Positions 28,564 to 37,299 are shown, counted from the first letter of the stretch. The stretch is 64,000 bases of DNA from Methanobacterium_B sp963703015 (GCA_963703015.1 OY969779.1:992001-1056000); one strand, 5' to 3'. Made by a program: numbers and translations. Notes: generated by a model not told the origin, from the letters alone.

Positions 28564-29496
28564 TTAATCTAAAGCATTTACTCCCCTTTCTAAAGTTCTT
28601 ACTCGTAAAACCTCTTCAACAGGTTTGATACTAATATAATCATCTATGTCATCCGTTTTTATAGATTTTATTGCATTAATAGCGTAGGAAACTTCATCGG
28701 ATCTTATGGTCATGATTAGTTCTGTTCTGATTTTCATTTGGGCTTCATGAGTGTAACCCCTGTAAATTTCTTTTGAAGCCACATCTTGAACTAATTTATT
28801 TTTTATTACGGTCATGTTGGCAAATCCATTGTTTTCAAGAACTTTCATTACATTTTCAAGTTCTACAGGGTGCATAGACATTTTTAATCGGCATATATTA
28901 TTATTGTCAGAGGGAATTAAAGCTTCCTTCATTTTTGCAACCATATCATTGTCATTGAGTATCTTAAATGATTCTTCTCTTCTAAATTCTGTTTTTACAT
29001 GGGTTAATGATTTAGATTCTGGTTTTGAATCTGTTACTCCATTATCTGTTTTCAATGACTTTAATAATAATTTCAATCCATCTGTTATCCCTATTCCCTC
29101 ATTTGCAATTGTAGGAACTATTAAAGAATTTGTGAAGTGGTTGTTTAAGTTTTGATTCCCAATATCCTGTTTGTTTGCAAATATCACGTGGGGAATTTCC
29201 TTTGATATTATCATTCCAACCACTTCAAGATCATTTTCCCTAAATCCCTTTGAGCTGTCCAGTACCATTATTATTCCATCTGGACCCTGCCCATCTTCAA
29301 ACAGTAGAATTTCATCGAAGGACTTGTAGTTGTCTTCCCCCTTTAACATGAACAAATAATTTTTATTGTTGTTTAAAACCACACTAGCGTAGGACGCTGC
29401 CATGATCCTTGTTTCTCCCCATTCAATGTTGTTTACAACCGTTTCCTTCCCAGAATTTGACGGCCCTATTATTAAAATGTTAGTTTTGTACCCCAT
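28564..29496 (-). CDS. Fusion of Ras-like GTPase domain and PII (GlnB/GlnK-like) domain
   Basis: A 310-residue cytoplasmic protein. Residues 1-150 are a small G domain: P-loop GPSNSGKET (11-19), a G3-region MLKGEDNY (50-57) and guanine-specifying NKQD (108-111). The P-loop Ser/Thr position is Glu18 and the G3 Asp is Met50, so GTP hydrolysis may be weak or lost. A polar linker (150-200) joins a PII domain (203-310) with MSMHPVELENVMKVL, the T-loop remnant EIYRG (243-247) and the C-terminal signature PVEEVLRVRTLERG. The usual T-loop Tyr51 is His and the Gly-rich B-loop (TGxxGDGK) is replaced by TDDIDDY, so nucleotide or 2-oxoglutarate binding may differ from GlnK. A nitrogen-regulation role is supported by the GGAA-N6-TTCC operator in its promoter. 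I know of no described function for this fusion. Confidence 0.85.
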   Translation of the reverse strand: MGYKTNILIIGPSNSGKETVVNNIEWGETRIMAASYASVVLNNNKNYLFMLKGEDNYKSFDEILLFEDGQGPDGIIMVLDSSKGFRENDLEVVGMIISKEIPHVIFANKQDIGNQNLNNHFTNSLIVPTIANEGIGITDGLKLLLKSLKTDNGVTDSKPESKSLTHVKTEFRREESFKILNDNDMVAKMKEALIPSDNNNICRLKMSMHPVELENVMKVLENNGFANMTVIKNKLVQDVASKEIYRGYTHEAQMKIRTELIMTIRSDEVSYAINAIKSIKTDDIDDYISIKPVEEVLRVRTLERGVNALD

Positions 29497-29524
29497 TTTA
29501 ACCCCTATTTAATAAGATTTATAC

Positions 29525-29539
29525 TCCTACAATGTAGGA
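29525..29539. promoter_or_regulatory. 15-bp palindrome TCCTACA-A-TGTAGGA near predicted start site
   Basis: A perfect 7-bp inverted repeat with a 1-nt centre, 29-43 nt upstream of the GTPase-PII ATG and overlapping the predicted transcription start. It may be a second operator or a small leader hairpin. The half-site order (TCC...GGA) is opposite to that of the NrpR-type site beside it. Confidence 0.45.
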
Positions 29540-29543
29540 ATAA

Positions 29544-29557
29544 GGAATCCTCTTTCC
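29544..29557. promoter_or_regulatory. Putative NrpR operator GGAA-N6-TTCC
   Basis: GGAATCCTCTTTCC exactly fits the GGAA-N6-TTCC operator recognised by the methanogen nitrogen repressor NrpR (known from Methanococcus nif and glnA). It lies directly between the candidate TATA element (29558-29565) and the predicted start of the GTPase-PII gene, the right geometry for repression. Binding is inferred; nrpR itself is not in the window. Confidence 0.6.
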
Positions 29558-29565
29558 TATATAGT
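29558..29565 (-). promoter_or_regulatory. Putative TATA box of the GTPase-PII gene
   Basis: On the minus strand ACTATATA lies about 60 nt before the ATG at 29496, with the GGAA-N6-TTCC site immediately downstream. Initiation is expected near 29535. Confidence 0.45.
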
Positions 29566-29732
29566 TATTGGTTCTTTAGTAATAAACTGAACACAATTCA
29601 GAATGAAAATTATATCCCAATTTAGGAATAAAAGTAAAACTTAAAAGTTAAATTATTTATAACTATGTATATAATTTAAAAAATATCCGATTAAACTAAC
29701 AGTTCATTGAAAAATTATTTTAAACGATCCAA

Positions 29733-30935
29733 ATGAAAACAATAAAAGAACTTTACAGAATAGGTCTTGGACCTTCAAGCAGCCACACCATCGCACCATC
29801 CAATGCAGCAAAAATCTTTCGCAGTAAGACACTCAACGCTTTTAAATATCAAGTCACATTGTATGGAAGTTTAGCAGCCACTGGAAAAGGTCATTTAACT
29901 GATCACACTATAAAAACTATTTTTGATACTATTAACTGTGATGTGGTTTGGAAAAAGAATGAAGAACTTCCACTGCATCCCAATGGAATGGTGTTTCATG
30001 CATACGACGAAAATAATAATGTAATTGATGAATGGACAGTTTACAGTACTGGTGGTGGCGCACTTAACGATTTTCTTCATGAAACTGATTCTAAAGATGT
30101 GTACCCATTCAATACAATGCAAGAGCTTCTTGAAAAATGTGATAATGATGGGAAAGTCATCTGGAACTACGTTGAAGATTTTGAGGGAAAAGAAATCTGG
30201 GGTTACCTCGATGAATTAATCCATGTTATGAAAGATTCAATTGACAGTGGTATAAACCAGGAAGGTGTTTTACCCGGTGACCTTAAATTAAGGAGAAAAG
30301 CTGCTCAATTCCATGCTAAGGCTAAAAATTCTAGTGGTTTTGTAGAAAAAAATGGTACAATATTTTCATATGCTCTTGCAGTTGCAGAAGAAAATGCGAG
30401 TGGAAATTTAGTTGTCACAGCACCCACATGTGGATCGGCGGGAGTGGTTCCTGCTGCGATATTTTCACTCCAAGAATTGAATGGACTTAACAATACACAG
30501 GTAAAACGAGCACTTGCAACGGCAGGATTGATTGGAAACCTCATAAAAAATCGTGGATCAATATCTGGTGCAGAAGTGGGATGTCAAGGAGAAATTGGGA
30601 CAGCATGTGCCATGGCAGCTGGAGCTGCAGCACAACTTATGGGAGGAACCCCTCATCAAATTGAATATGCTGCAGAAATGGGAATGGAACATCATTTAGG
30701 ATTGACTTGTGATCCCATAATGGGGCTTGTGCAGATACCATGCATAGAAAGGAATGCCTTTGCATCTGTAAGGGCTGTGGACTGTGCTTCCTATGCTATT
30801 TTATCTGATGGAAGGCACATGGTTTCATTTGATGAAGTTGTTGATACCATGGCCAGAACTGGAAGAGATCTTAAAAAACATTACAGAGAAACTTCTGAAG
30901 GTGGTCTGGCAGTTTGTTACAGTAGAAAATTATAA
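29733..30935 (+). CDS. L-serine ammonia-lyase, iron-sulfur dependent
   Basis: A 400-residue single-chain enzyme that deaminates L-serine to pyruvate and ammonia. The N-terminus has the family segment GPSSSHTIAPSNAAKIF (SDH beta domain). The alpha domain carries conserved cysteines in TAPTCGSAG (about residue 232), VGCQGEIGTACAMAAG and CDPIMGLVQIPCIERNA, three of which ligate the [4Fe-4S] cluster in this family. It is full-length and fuses the two subunits found separate in some bacteria. It is divergent from the GTPase-PII gene, with 236 nt between, so ammonia release and nitrogen sensing may be linked, though no operator is seen on its own side. The ATG at 29733 has no clear Shine-Dalgarno. 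It converges on the next gene with 10 nt between. Confidence 0.92.
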   Translation: MKTIKELYRIGLGPSSSHTIAPSNAAKIFRSKTLNAFKYQVTLYGSLAATGKGHLTDHTIKTIFDTINCDVVWKKNEELPLHPNGMVFHAYDENNNVIDEWTVYSTGGGALNDFLHETDSKDVYPFNTMQELLEKCDNDGKVIWNYVEDFEGKEIWGYLDELIHVMKDSIDSGINQEGVLPGDLKLRRKAAQFHAKAKNSSGFVEKNGTIFSYALAVAEENASGNLVVTAPTCGSAGVVPAAIFSLQELNGLNNTQVKRALATAGLIGNLIKNRGSISGAEVGCQGEIGTACAMAAGAAAQLMGGTPHQIEYAAEMGMEHHLGLTCDPIMGLVQIPCIERNAFASVRAVDCASYAILSDGRHMVSFDEVVDTMARTGRDLKKHYRETSEGGLAVCYSRKL

Positions 30936-30945
30936 ATTTCTTTTT

Positions 30946-32130
30946 TTAAGACCATAAACTTCGAATTTCATCAAATTTCTGATTTAACTGAGTATTCGAA
31001 GTTTGTTTAATGAAAACAGGATTTAGATCCTGTCCAGTTACTTGATAAGGAAATTCAGTGAAAAGAGAATAGCCAGGTTCGTAGGCTGCAGAATGGAAAA
31101 GTACTGCCCGATTATCAGGATCTGATCTAAGCCAGTTTGCAACGGCAGTTTTATCTTGAACATTTAAAACTCGAACACCAATAACCTTTGATCCTGTAAT
31201 TCTTGTTTCATTAATAATCTTTTCTGTTTCTCCCTTGCCTGCATCAACAACATCTAACTTGAGGGTTATGTTGTAAGCTGTCTCCAGACAGTGAAAATAT
31301 CTGTTGGGAGTATCGCAGTACTGATCCGGATAAGTTTTATTGGTGGTTTGTACCACAATAGTTTCATTGGTTTGTATAGCAATGGGCTGGGCACCAATTA
31401 TTGCAACATCACCAGTGGAACACTTTCGTATGGGTTCTCCAGCCATTATTTTTCCAGTTCCATTGTAAGGCATTACAAGTGCTGAAAATCTGTCACATGG
31501 AGCATAACAATTAATTCCATGACTCGATAAATATTTCTCTGCTTTAGCCTTACCAGGCAGATCTCCACATGCAACAGCCAAATATGCATCGTTATTTATG
31601 GCCCCTGGAACAAGAACATTCATTCCATGAGTGTTTACTTCTATCTTGGTGTTGTTGTCACCACCACCTATTGAAAACAGAGGACCTGCTTTACTTGGAT
31701 CAACTCCAAATTGGAAATTCCCAGTTTCATCTGGTCCGTACCATTCACCATTAATTTTCTTTATTGGAACTCCTGTAATTGGAATAACCTTTACATCGGC
31801 ATAGTCCATAAGTTCTGCTACCCTGGCACCCTCCATATATGGAACTAGTTGTTTTGAAGAGTTTGGACTCTGACCCGGAGGAACGTTAACATTTATATTA
31901 GAAGCAACATCTTTTATGACACGATCTACTTGTGTAACAACCTTAGCATTGTGCGGAACAAGTAAATAAGTTGATCCAAGCACTATGATAGATGCATTCG
32001 AAGGATTTGTTTCTAAACCTTGAAAATAGCTATTATCAGTGTTATTATTCGGATATGAACTTTCTAAACTAACAACTAAGAAACTTACACAAATTAAACT
32101 CAACATTATTAAGATCTCTAATTTTTTCAA
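30946..32130 (-). CDS. Unrecognised secreted protein
   Basis: A 394-residue protein with a signal-anchor-like N-terminus (MKKLEILIMLSLICVSFLVV) and an otherwise soluble, mixed alpha/beta sequence. I do not recognise the family. Features seen: a PHNAKVVTQVDRV segment near residue 58, a glycine/asparagine turn FSIGGGDNNTK, a cysteine pair in INCYAPCDRF, further cysteines KCSTGD, YCDTPNRYFHC, and several N-x-T sites. The paired cysteines suggest disulfides or metal binding outside the cell. It lies alone, converging with the serine ammonia-lyase, and has no obvious operon partner. The predicted start is an ATG at 32130. Function is unknown. Confidence 0.7.
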   Translation of the reverse strand: MKKLEILIMLSLICVSFLVVSLESSYPNNNTDNSYFQGLETNPSNASIIVLGSTYLLVPHNAKVVTQVDRVIKDVASNINVNVPPGQSPNSSKQLVPYMEGARVAELMDYADVKVIPITGVPIKKINGEWYGPDETGNFQFGVDPSKAGPLFSIGGGDNNTKIEVNTHGMNVLVPGAINNDAYLAVACGDLPGKAKAEKYLSSHGINCYAPCDRFSALVMPYNGTGKIMAGEPIRKCSTGDVAIIGAQPIAIQTNETIVVQTTNKTYPDQYCDTPNRYFHCLETAYNITLKLDVVDAGKGETEKIINETRITGSKVIGVRVLNVQDKTAVANWLRSDPDNRAVLFHSAAYEPGYSLFTEFPYQVTGQDLNPVFIKQTSNTQLNQKFDEIRSLWS

Positions 32131-32258
32131 GTTTGTATTCTCCTAATCAATGGTGTGACAAATTGTTTAATGTAAAACTTAAGAGTTTTATCTAATAAGT
32201 ATGTTTTTATTGCATAAAGTTTTAGTAAAAATAGCAAATTAATATGATAATTTAAAAA

Positions 32259-32699
32259 TTAGACAATAACTGATTGGTCTTCAAATTTAGAATCAATTTT
32301 ATTAATAAAAAATAAACATTTGTCCATCCAAACACAGCCTGCACAAATGATTTTAATAGTTTCAGAGCTTAATTCATTATCTATGATTTGTAAAGCTGTT
32401 TTGAATGTTAAAATCTGATTTTCCTCTAAAGGAATGGTTTTAATAACGTTTAAATCCATTTTTTTTATTTTGAGATGATCAACACATTCTTTTTCAACTA
32501 AATTTGGACATATGCTGCAGATAGTATCTGCGTTTGTTACTATTTCGATATTTGGAGATGGATCTGATTTTAAAATTCTGAGTATTTCTTCCATTTTCAG
32601 TATAAAGTCTTTGTTATATCCATAGCCCTGAAAACCCTGAAAACAGAGTAGATGATGAGCTCGAATTTTAATTATGTTAGTATCAGTATTTTCGAGCAT
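32259..32699 (-). CDS. DUF1284 family cysteine-rich protein
   Basis: A 147-residue cytoplasmic protein matching DUF1284 by its N-terminal segment IRAHHLLCFQGFQGYGYNK. It has cysteines at the opening motif, in a CSICPNLVEKEC cluster and in a C-terminal CAGCVWMDKC cluster, so an iron-sulfur cluster or zinc site is likely; the reaction is unknown. The start is set at the third of three tandem candidates (TTG-ATG-ATG), because AAGGG lies 7 nt upstream of it. The gap to the bioY stop is about 16 nt, so it is probably co-transcribed with the biotin transporter gene and may have a biotin-related job; that is inference. Confidence 0.82.
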   Translation of the reverse strand: MLENTDTNIIKIRAHHLLCFQGFQGYGYNKDFILKMEEILRILKSDPSPNIEIVTNADTICSICPNLVEKECVDHLKIKKMDLNVIKTIPLEENQILTFKTALQIIDNELSSETIKIICAGCVWMDKCLFFINKIDSKFEDQSVIV

Positions 32700-32715
32700 C
32701 ATCAAACCCTTAATT

Positions 32716-33336
32716 TTAGATAAATGAGTCTTTTGGAGTTACTGCTTTTGCAAGAGCTGCAGCTCCGCCGATTTTTACTAGATCCCCTATTATAAACGGC
32801 AATACACCCATTGCTAGTAATGTCCACACTCCAGGCACTGCACCATTTGCGATGTACATGAATACAGCCAAACCTATAACTCCAGGCACGTATATTAGGA
32901 TAAAGTTTGCAAATAGAAGCACAGTCAACATCGGCATGAAATTTCTCACTTTGACGTATCTGTCAGATAGGGATCCCACAACCAATGCTGCCAAAACAAA
33001 TCCTAAGAAGAATCCTCCTGAAGCTCCAAATAGAATTTCAATTCCGCTTGTCATTCCTGCAAACCATGGAACACCAACTAAGCCTATTGCTATATAGATC
33101 AGCATACTCAAACCACCCCAGTACCTTCCAAGTATTATTCCTGCAAATAAAACAGCAAAGGTTTGTGCCGTAATAGGTACAGGAGTCCAAGGTAAAGGAA
33201 TAACTATTTGGGCCATTAAACCAGTTAAACAGGCCATGAAAAATGCCATTACTAATTTATTAGCATTTGAAGTTTCGGATCTCCATTTAAAAAGTGTGTA
33301 TCTCTTTTCAAAATAATTGTCAATTGTTATCTCCAT
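32716..33336 (-). CDS. bioY: BioY, biotin ECF transporter substrate-binding component
   Basis: A 206-residue membrane protein of about six helices that binds biotin in the membrane as the S-component of an ECF transporter. The family signature PWTPVPITAQTFAVLFAG is at about residue 50-67, followed by GRYWGGLSMLIYIAIG and FGASGGFFLGFVLAALVVG. The ATG at 33336 has GGAGG 6 nt upstream; a TTG just before it is less likely. No EcfT or EcfA genes follow, so it uses shared or distant energising subunits, or works alone as some BioY do. It is first in a pair with the DUF1284 gene. Confidence 0.93.
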   Translation of the reverse strand: MEITIDNYFEKRYTLFKWRSETSNANKLVMAFFMACLTGLMAQIVIPLPWTPVPITAQTFAVLFAGIILGRYWGGLSMLIYIAIGLVGVPWFAGMTSGIEILFGASGGFFLGFVLAALVVGSLSDRYVKVRNFMPMLTVLLFANFILIYVPGVIGLAVFMYIANGAVPGVWTLLAMGVLPFIIGDLVKIGGAAALAKAVTPKDSFI

Positions 33337-33515
33337 CAAATTCCTCCTTAAATTGATACTTCAACAGTTTAAACCTAAAAAATTACGAATAAATTTAATT
33401 AAACAGAAATTATGAATTTTTAGATGGAAAAAATAGCTTCTTGATGTTTAAAGTACTTTTACCCATTCCCTTAATTAATTAGGTTCAGATATTATAAATA
33501 CTTTTTTTAGAACTA

Positions 33516-33533
33516 TTTGACTAACTCGTCAAA
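33516..33533. promoter_or_regulatory. Palindrome TTTGAC-N6-GTCAAA upstream of bioY
   Basis: A perfect 6-bp inverted repeat with 6-nt spacer. It is immediately upstream of a candidate minus-strand TATA element (AGTATTTATAATA, about 33490-33502). It is not the known BirA-site consensus, so the regulator is unknown. Confidence 0.4.
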
Positions 33534-33619
33534 CTAGCATGATTGTGAATTAGGTTGTAGATACAAATTGAACAATTGAAAATGATGGTTTACAACAAAA
33601 TGTTATCACTGGTATCATT

Positions 33620-34564
33620 CTAAATAAATGTTATCTGCAACAAATCCGGAGGATATGGTTTAAAAAACGTTTGTTTAGCCAAGTAATCATTATCAAATCT
33701 AATTATCCAAAGTTCAAGCATTTTTAAACATACCAAAAGAGGGATGCGCCCATCTTTGTAATCATTTAAGGTGTCTAAAAATAGTGTTTTTTCATCATGT
33801 TTGATCTCTTTAGGGAAGTATCCCATGGCATGCATCATGACATTTACATTTAATGTGGGTTTTGAATCTTCTGCAAGAGATCTGTATAGTAGTCCTTGAT
33901 ACTCGGCCTTAATGTTATCAAACGATTTATTATCGTTATTTGCCAAAATTTGTCCCATTAATTCAAGATAGTATGGACTGCGAGACATTAATAAAAGTTT
34001 ATTTTTTGTATGAAATGTTATTAGATCATTTAAATCTCCAGAGTTGACCCTACGAAAATTTGCAAGGGCGAATATGCTTGTTAAAAAATTTTCCCTAATA
34101 ATAAGATTTCTAAGCCTTCCCTCATCCTCCAAAGGTAATTGTGGAAAATATTTCGAAACATGGGCTGCGAAAAGTCCGGTTCCATCTTTTCTAGGTCTTG
34201 AATCTTCAAATGAAGGGTAAATATTGATGGCTTTGACACCACAAGAAGGAGATTTATTTTTAAGTATAAATCCATCGATATTTGATATTGATTCTAAAAA
34301 TGATCTTGAAAATTCATTCATTTCATCTGTGAAAATTTTCCCTGTGTTTGGTTGGAATAATTCCAATCTATCCCTTGAATCAACAACCCTTATAGGATCC
34401 CTTGGAACTCCCAATCCCATACCAACTTCGGGACAAACCGGCAAAAAATCTGCATAATCCTTTAATTTCTTTATTATGCTGCTCTTTATCATGAGCCCAT
34501 TGTATCTGCAAGGTGCAAATTCAATGCATTTACTCACCACGATCCTAGGTTTTTCAAAATCCAT
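33620..34564 (-). CDS. DUF523 and DUF1722 (YbgA-like) two-domain protein
   Basis: A 314-residue soluble protein. The N-terminal DUF523 part starts KPRIVVSKCIEFAPCRYNG and has the further cysteine segment KNKSPSCGVKAINIY, motifs that suggest a cofactor or metal site. The C-terminal DUF1722/YbgA part has the segment FHTKNKLLLMSRSPYYLELMGQIL. The domain pair is common in bacteria and methanogens; its function is not established, although some bacterial versions lie beside photolyase genes. The ATG at 34564 is chosen over one at 34609 because homology starts at once after it and GGAG lies about 9 nt upstream. It stands alone, separated from the bioY promoter by about 280 nt. Confidence 0.85.
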   Translation of the reverse strand: MDFEKPRIVVSKCIEFAPCRYNGLMIKSSIIKKLKDYADFLPVCPEVGMGLGVPRDPIRVVDSRDRLELFQPNTGKIFTDEMNEFSRSFLESISNIDGFILKNKSPSCGVKAINIYPSFEDSRPRKDGTGLFAAHVSKYFPQLPLEDEGRLRNLIIRENFLTSIFALANFRRVNSGDLNDLITFHTKNKLLLMSRSPYYLELMGQILANNDNKSFDNIKAEYQGLLYRSLAEDSKPTLNVNVMMHAMGYFPKEIKHDEKTLFLDTLNDYKDGRIPLLVCLKMLELWIIRFDNDYLAKQTFFKPYPPDLLQITFI

Positions 34565-34698
34565 TCCTGATTTCTCCATCAAGAGTATAAAATGAAAATT
34601 CCCACTCAAGTAACATATTATCTAGTTTAATTAGATAATAGTCAAATAAAATTGAATTTAACCCTTTAATTATGCATTGAAGATATAACTAAGAATTA

Positions 34699-35694
34699 TT
34701 ATGACAATTTAGCCCTGTCATAAACATTTTTAAGAGTGTGCATATCCACACTGGTGTAAATCTGAGTAGTACTTAGATTTGAATGGCCTAGAAGTTGTTG
34801 TATTGCCCTTATGTCCACTCCATTTTTAAGCAGGTGAGTTGCAAATGAATGTCTTAAAATATGGGGCGTAACCTTCTTTTTAATGCCTGCTGCCTTTGCA
34901 TAATCCTTGATCATCATCTGTATGTACCGGGGAGTGAGATGATTTCCTGATCTGTTTACAAAGAGATAATCGCTATGATCTCCCCTGACTTTGAGATAAC
35001 CCTCAAGAAGTTCCTTGGTTTGTTCATCGAAAAGTACTATTCTGTCCTTTTCACCCTTTCCCCTGATACGGATGGTTCTGTCAGTCCGGTCAATACTATC
35101 TGAATGCAATGTCACAAGCTCCGAAACCCTCAATCCAGATGAGTATAATAAAGCAAGTATAACCTTGTTTCTGAGCCTCAAAAATTCTGAAGTTTCAGAT
35201 AAATAATCATCTTTATCATGATCCATGGCATGGATCAGTAATAGTATTTCATTTTCATTTAATGATTTTGGAAGAGACTTGGTTCTTTTAGGTGTTTGAA
35301 CATCTCTTAATACACCAATACCTCCAAATTCAAAGAATTTCTTGACAACAACAGTTACCAGATAAATGTAATTTTGTGATACATTCTTTTCCCGTTTAAG
35401 ATAACGAATATACCGTTTAAATGCTCTTAAAACTAATCTTTCATCGTACAGATCCTTTTCGCCCTTTAAAAATTTGTAAAAATTATTTATTATGGATCTG
35501 TAAGTTTTTATAGTGTTTTTTGAGTAGTTCCTTATTTCCAGTTCTATGAGATAATCTTCAATCATCTCAGGAAAATCAAAGGCATCGAGTATATTTTCCC
35601 TCAAAACATGCCCAGACTCGCTTGAAACCGTTCCATGCAACTGCGCCGAACCACCCTCGATATTTTTCCAGTGTTGGTTTGAGTAGGGATTCAT
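34699..35694 (-). CDS. xerA: Tyrosine recombinase XerA
   Basis: A 331-residue site-specific recombinase that resolves chromosome dimers at dif in archaea. The N-terminal SAM-like core-binding domain spans residues ~43-130. The catalytic domain has the full set: Arg189 (SSGLRVSEL), a lysine in the RGKGEKDR beta hairpin, His278-x-x-Arg281 (HILRHSFATHLL), His304 (LLGHSNL) and the nucleophile Tyr313 (TTQIYTSVD). It is complete and has no phage or integron genes around, so it is taken as the housekeeping enzyme. The first 30 residues are low-conservation and the true start could be a little further in. Confidence 0.92.
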   Translation of the reverse strand: MNPYSNQHWKNIEGGSAQLHGTVSSESGHVLRENILDAFDFPEMIEDYLIELEIRNYSKNTIKTYRSIINNFYKFLKGEKDLYDERLVLRAFKRYIRYLKREKNVSQNYIYLVTVVVKKFFEFGGIGVLRDVQTPKRTKSLPKSLNENEILLLIHAMDHDKDDYLSETSEFLRLRNKVILALLYSSGLRVSELVTLHSDSIDRTDRTIRIRGKGEKDRIVLFDEQTKELLEGYLKVRGDHSDYLFVNRSGNHLTPRYIQMMIKDYAKAAGIKKKVTPHILRHSFATHLLKNGVDIRAIQQLLGHSNLSTTQIYTSVDMHTLKNVYDRAKLS

Positions 35695-35787
35695 TTTAGT
35701 CAGAGAACCTAAATTTATTTTTAATTATTTTTTTTAGTAGATGTTTTATCTTATTAAGGTAAATAGTTTAAGTTTATTGTTGTGGGT

Positions 35788-37299
35788 TTACATATAACTT
35801 CTGTCAACGTTTTCATTAGGATTTTGTTTCTGTCCAGTACCCATGTTTTGAGAACTTGAAATATCCTTGTTAAATGCATTTTCAAAAGTAGTGTATCTTT
35901 TAATTATCTGATCTTCTATGGATAGGGCATTTTTTATGGCGAAACTCATGTGATTTTCCATTATAAGATCACTGGATTCCATAACAGCCATATCCCCTGC
36001 CATTCTCAAACATCCACCCAGATCCCTTAATCTAAGTGTTAAGGAATTTTTTTGTTCATCAATTGATTCTGCTCTTCGCTTTGCTTCTTCAATTAATACT
36101 TCAACAGCCCTTCTTGTTGCGTGGGGTATTTTTCCATCTAGTTTAATTTCTTGTGCAACAAATTGGGCTATTTTAGCCCTGTTTTCATCATTATCAGGCA
36201 TTGTTGTATTCATCAGAATTTCATAACCTTCACCCTGAATTCTAGAACGTAGCGGTGGTAGTATGTGTTGAATATCCCTAATATTACACGCTGCTATGAA
36301 TATAAAATCGCATGGAACATTATCCACCCTCACCGAACTTCCAGCACTCTGAGGATTTCTTCCAACAATTGGAAATACCTTGTCCTGCATTGCACTTAAA
36401 ATGTAGCGTTGAAGTGGTGCAATATGGATAATTTCATCTATAAAAAGTACTCCTTCATGTGCATCATGAACAGCACCTGGAACCACACGTTCATAGGGTT
36501 GTGTACCTAATTCCGGATGACCTCCATATGGATCATGACGTACATCTCCCAACAGTTCAGTTTCACTGGCACCTGTGGCTTGGATAAACAATTTTCTATC
36601 AATTGGGATGATTACATTCTTGGGTTTTTCTTCCACCAATTCCCTTCGTTTTTCTAGGGCATGCTGATCCAGTATTTTGATGTGTTCTCCATCTACACGT
36701 TCATAAATAACAACTTCTTCCCTGCCGTTTTTCATTCTGGTTGTTGTAACCCTTTCTTGGGGAATGTTGACAGATCCCTCATTCATCTCAAACATTCCTA
36801 GGAGATCCCCTAGATGTTTCCGTCGGGCGTTGATGTGGGAATATTTATCTGCACCACAGTTGGGGCATATGCTCTGGTAAGCATTGTTGTATCCTCCACA
36901 GTTAACACATCTAAAACCCAATCTATCTGCAACTGCTTCTGGAACATTTTCTGGACTGACTAATTCTCCTTCTGCCCTTTCAAGATCCCTCTTTTCATGT
37001 TCCATTTCATTGCGGGTTTTGGTTTCAACAAATGGTCTTTCCGGTCTTTCAGGATTTTGAACAACTGTTATCTCTTCGTTAGGTTTTTTAAGATGGAATG
37101 AAATTGCCTGGGCAATTAAAGATTTTCCAATTCCTGGAGGACCCACAAGTAGAAGATTTCTTCTCTGTTTAGCAGCAATTTTAACGGATCTGATAATATC
37201 CTCATGACCAATAACTCTTTCAAGCGGATCTTTAGGTATAAGAATATCTTTAGTAGTGTTAATATCTCTTAAAAATTCCTTTTTCATGTTTACGTACAT
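35788..37299 (-). CDS. Lon-like AAA+ ATPase with inserted zinc ribbon and no protease domain
   Basis: A 503-residue protein with Walker A GPPGIGKS (residues 53-60) and Walker B VLFIDEI (about 287-293), sensor and arginine-rich helices typical of archaeal LonB/RuvB-like AAA+ modules. Between Walker A and B sits a four-cysteine zinc ribbon (C131, C134, C145, C148: CVNC...CPNC). In archaeal LonB the same interval carries membrane helices, which are absent here. The sequence stops about 40 residues after the AAA+ lid, with no Ser-Lys protease domain. A remodelling or regulatory ATPase seems more likely than a protease; the target is unknown. It follows dnaG by 77 nt in the same direction, which hints at replication or RNA work. 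Confidence 0.8.
   Translation of the reverse strand: MYVNMKKEFLRDINTTKDILIPKDPLERVIGHEDIIRSVKIAAKQRRNLLLVGPPGIGKSLIAQAISFHLKKPNEEITVVQNPERPERPFVETKTRNEMEHEKRDLERAEGELVSPENVPEAVADRLGFRCVNCGGYNNAYQSICPNCGADKYSHINARRKHLGDLLGMFEMNEGSVNIPQERVTTTRMKNGREEVVIYERVDGEHIKILDQHALEKRRELVEEKPKNVIIPIDRKLFIQATGASETELLGDVRHDPYGGHPELGTQPYERVVPGAVHDAHEGVLFIDEIIHIAPLQRYILSAMQDKVFPIVGRNPQSAGSSVRVDNVPCDFIFIAACNIRDIQHILPPLRSRIQGEGYEILMNTTMPDNDENRAKIAQFVAQEIKLDGKIPHATRRAVEVLIEEAKRRAESIDEQKNSLTLRLRDLGGCLRMAGDMAVMESSDLIMENHMSFAIKNALSIEDQIIKRYTTFENAFNKDISSSQNMGTGQKQNPNENVDRSYM

Noticed and set aside
33516..33533. BirA binding site upstream of bioY
   Set aside because: The sequence does not match the TTGTAAACC-type BirA half-site; kept only as an unassigned palindrome.
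34699..35694. Integrase of a mobile element
   Set aside because: No tRNA, direct attachment repeats or phage/plasmid genes around; domain layout fits housekeeping XerA.
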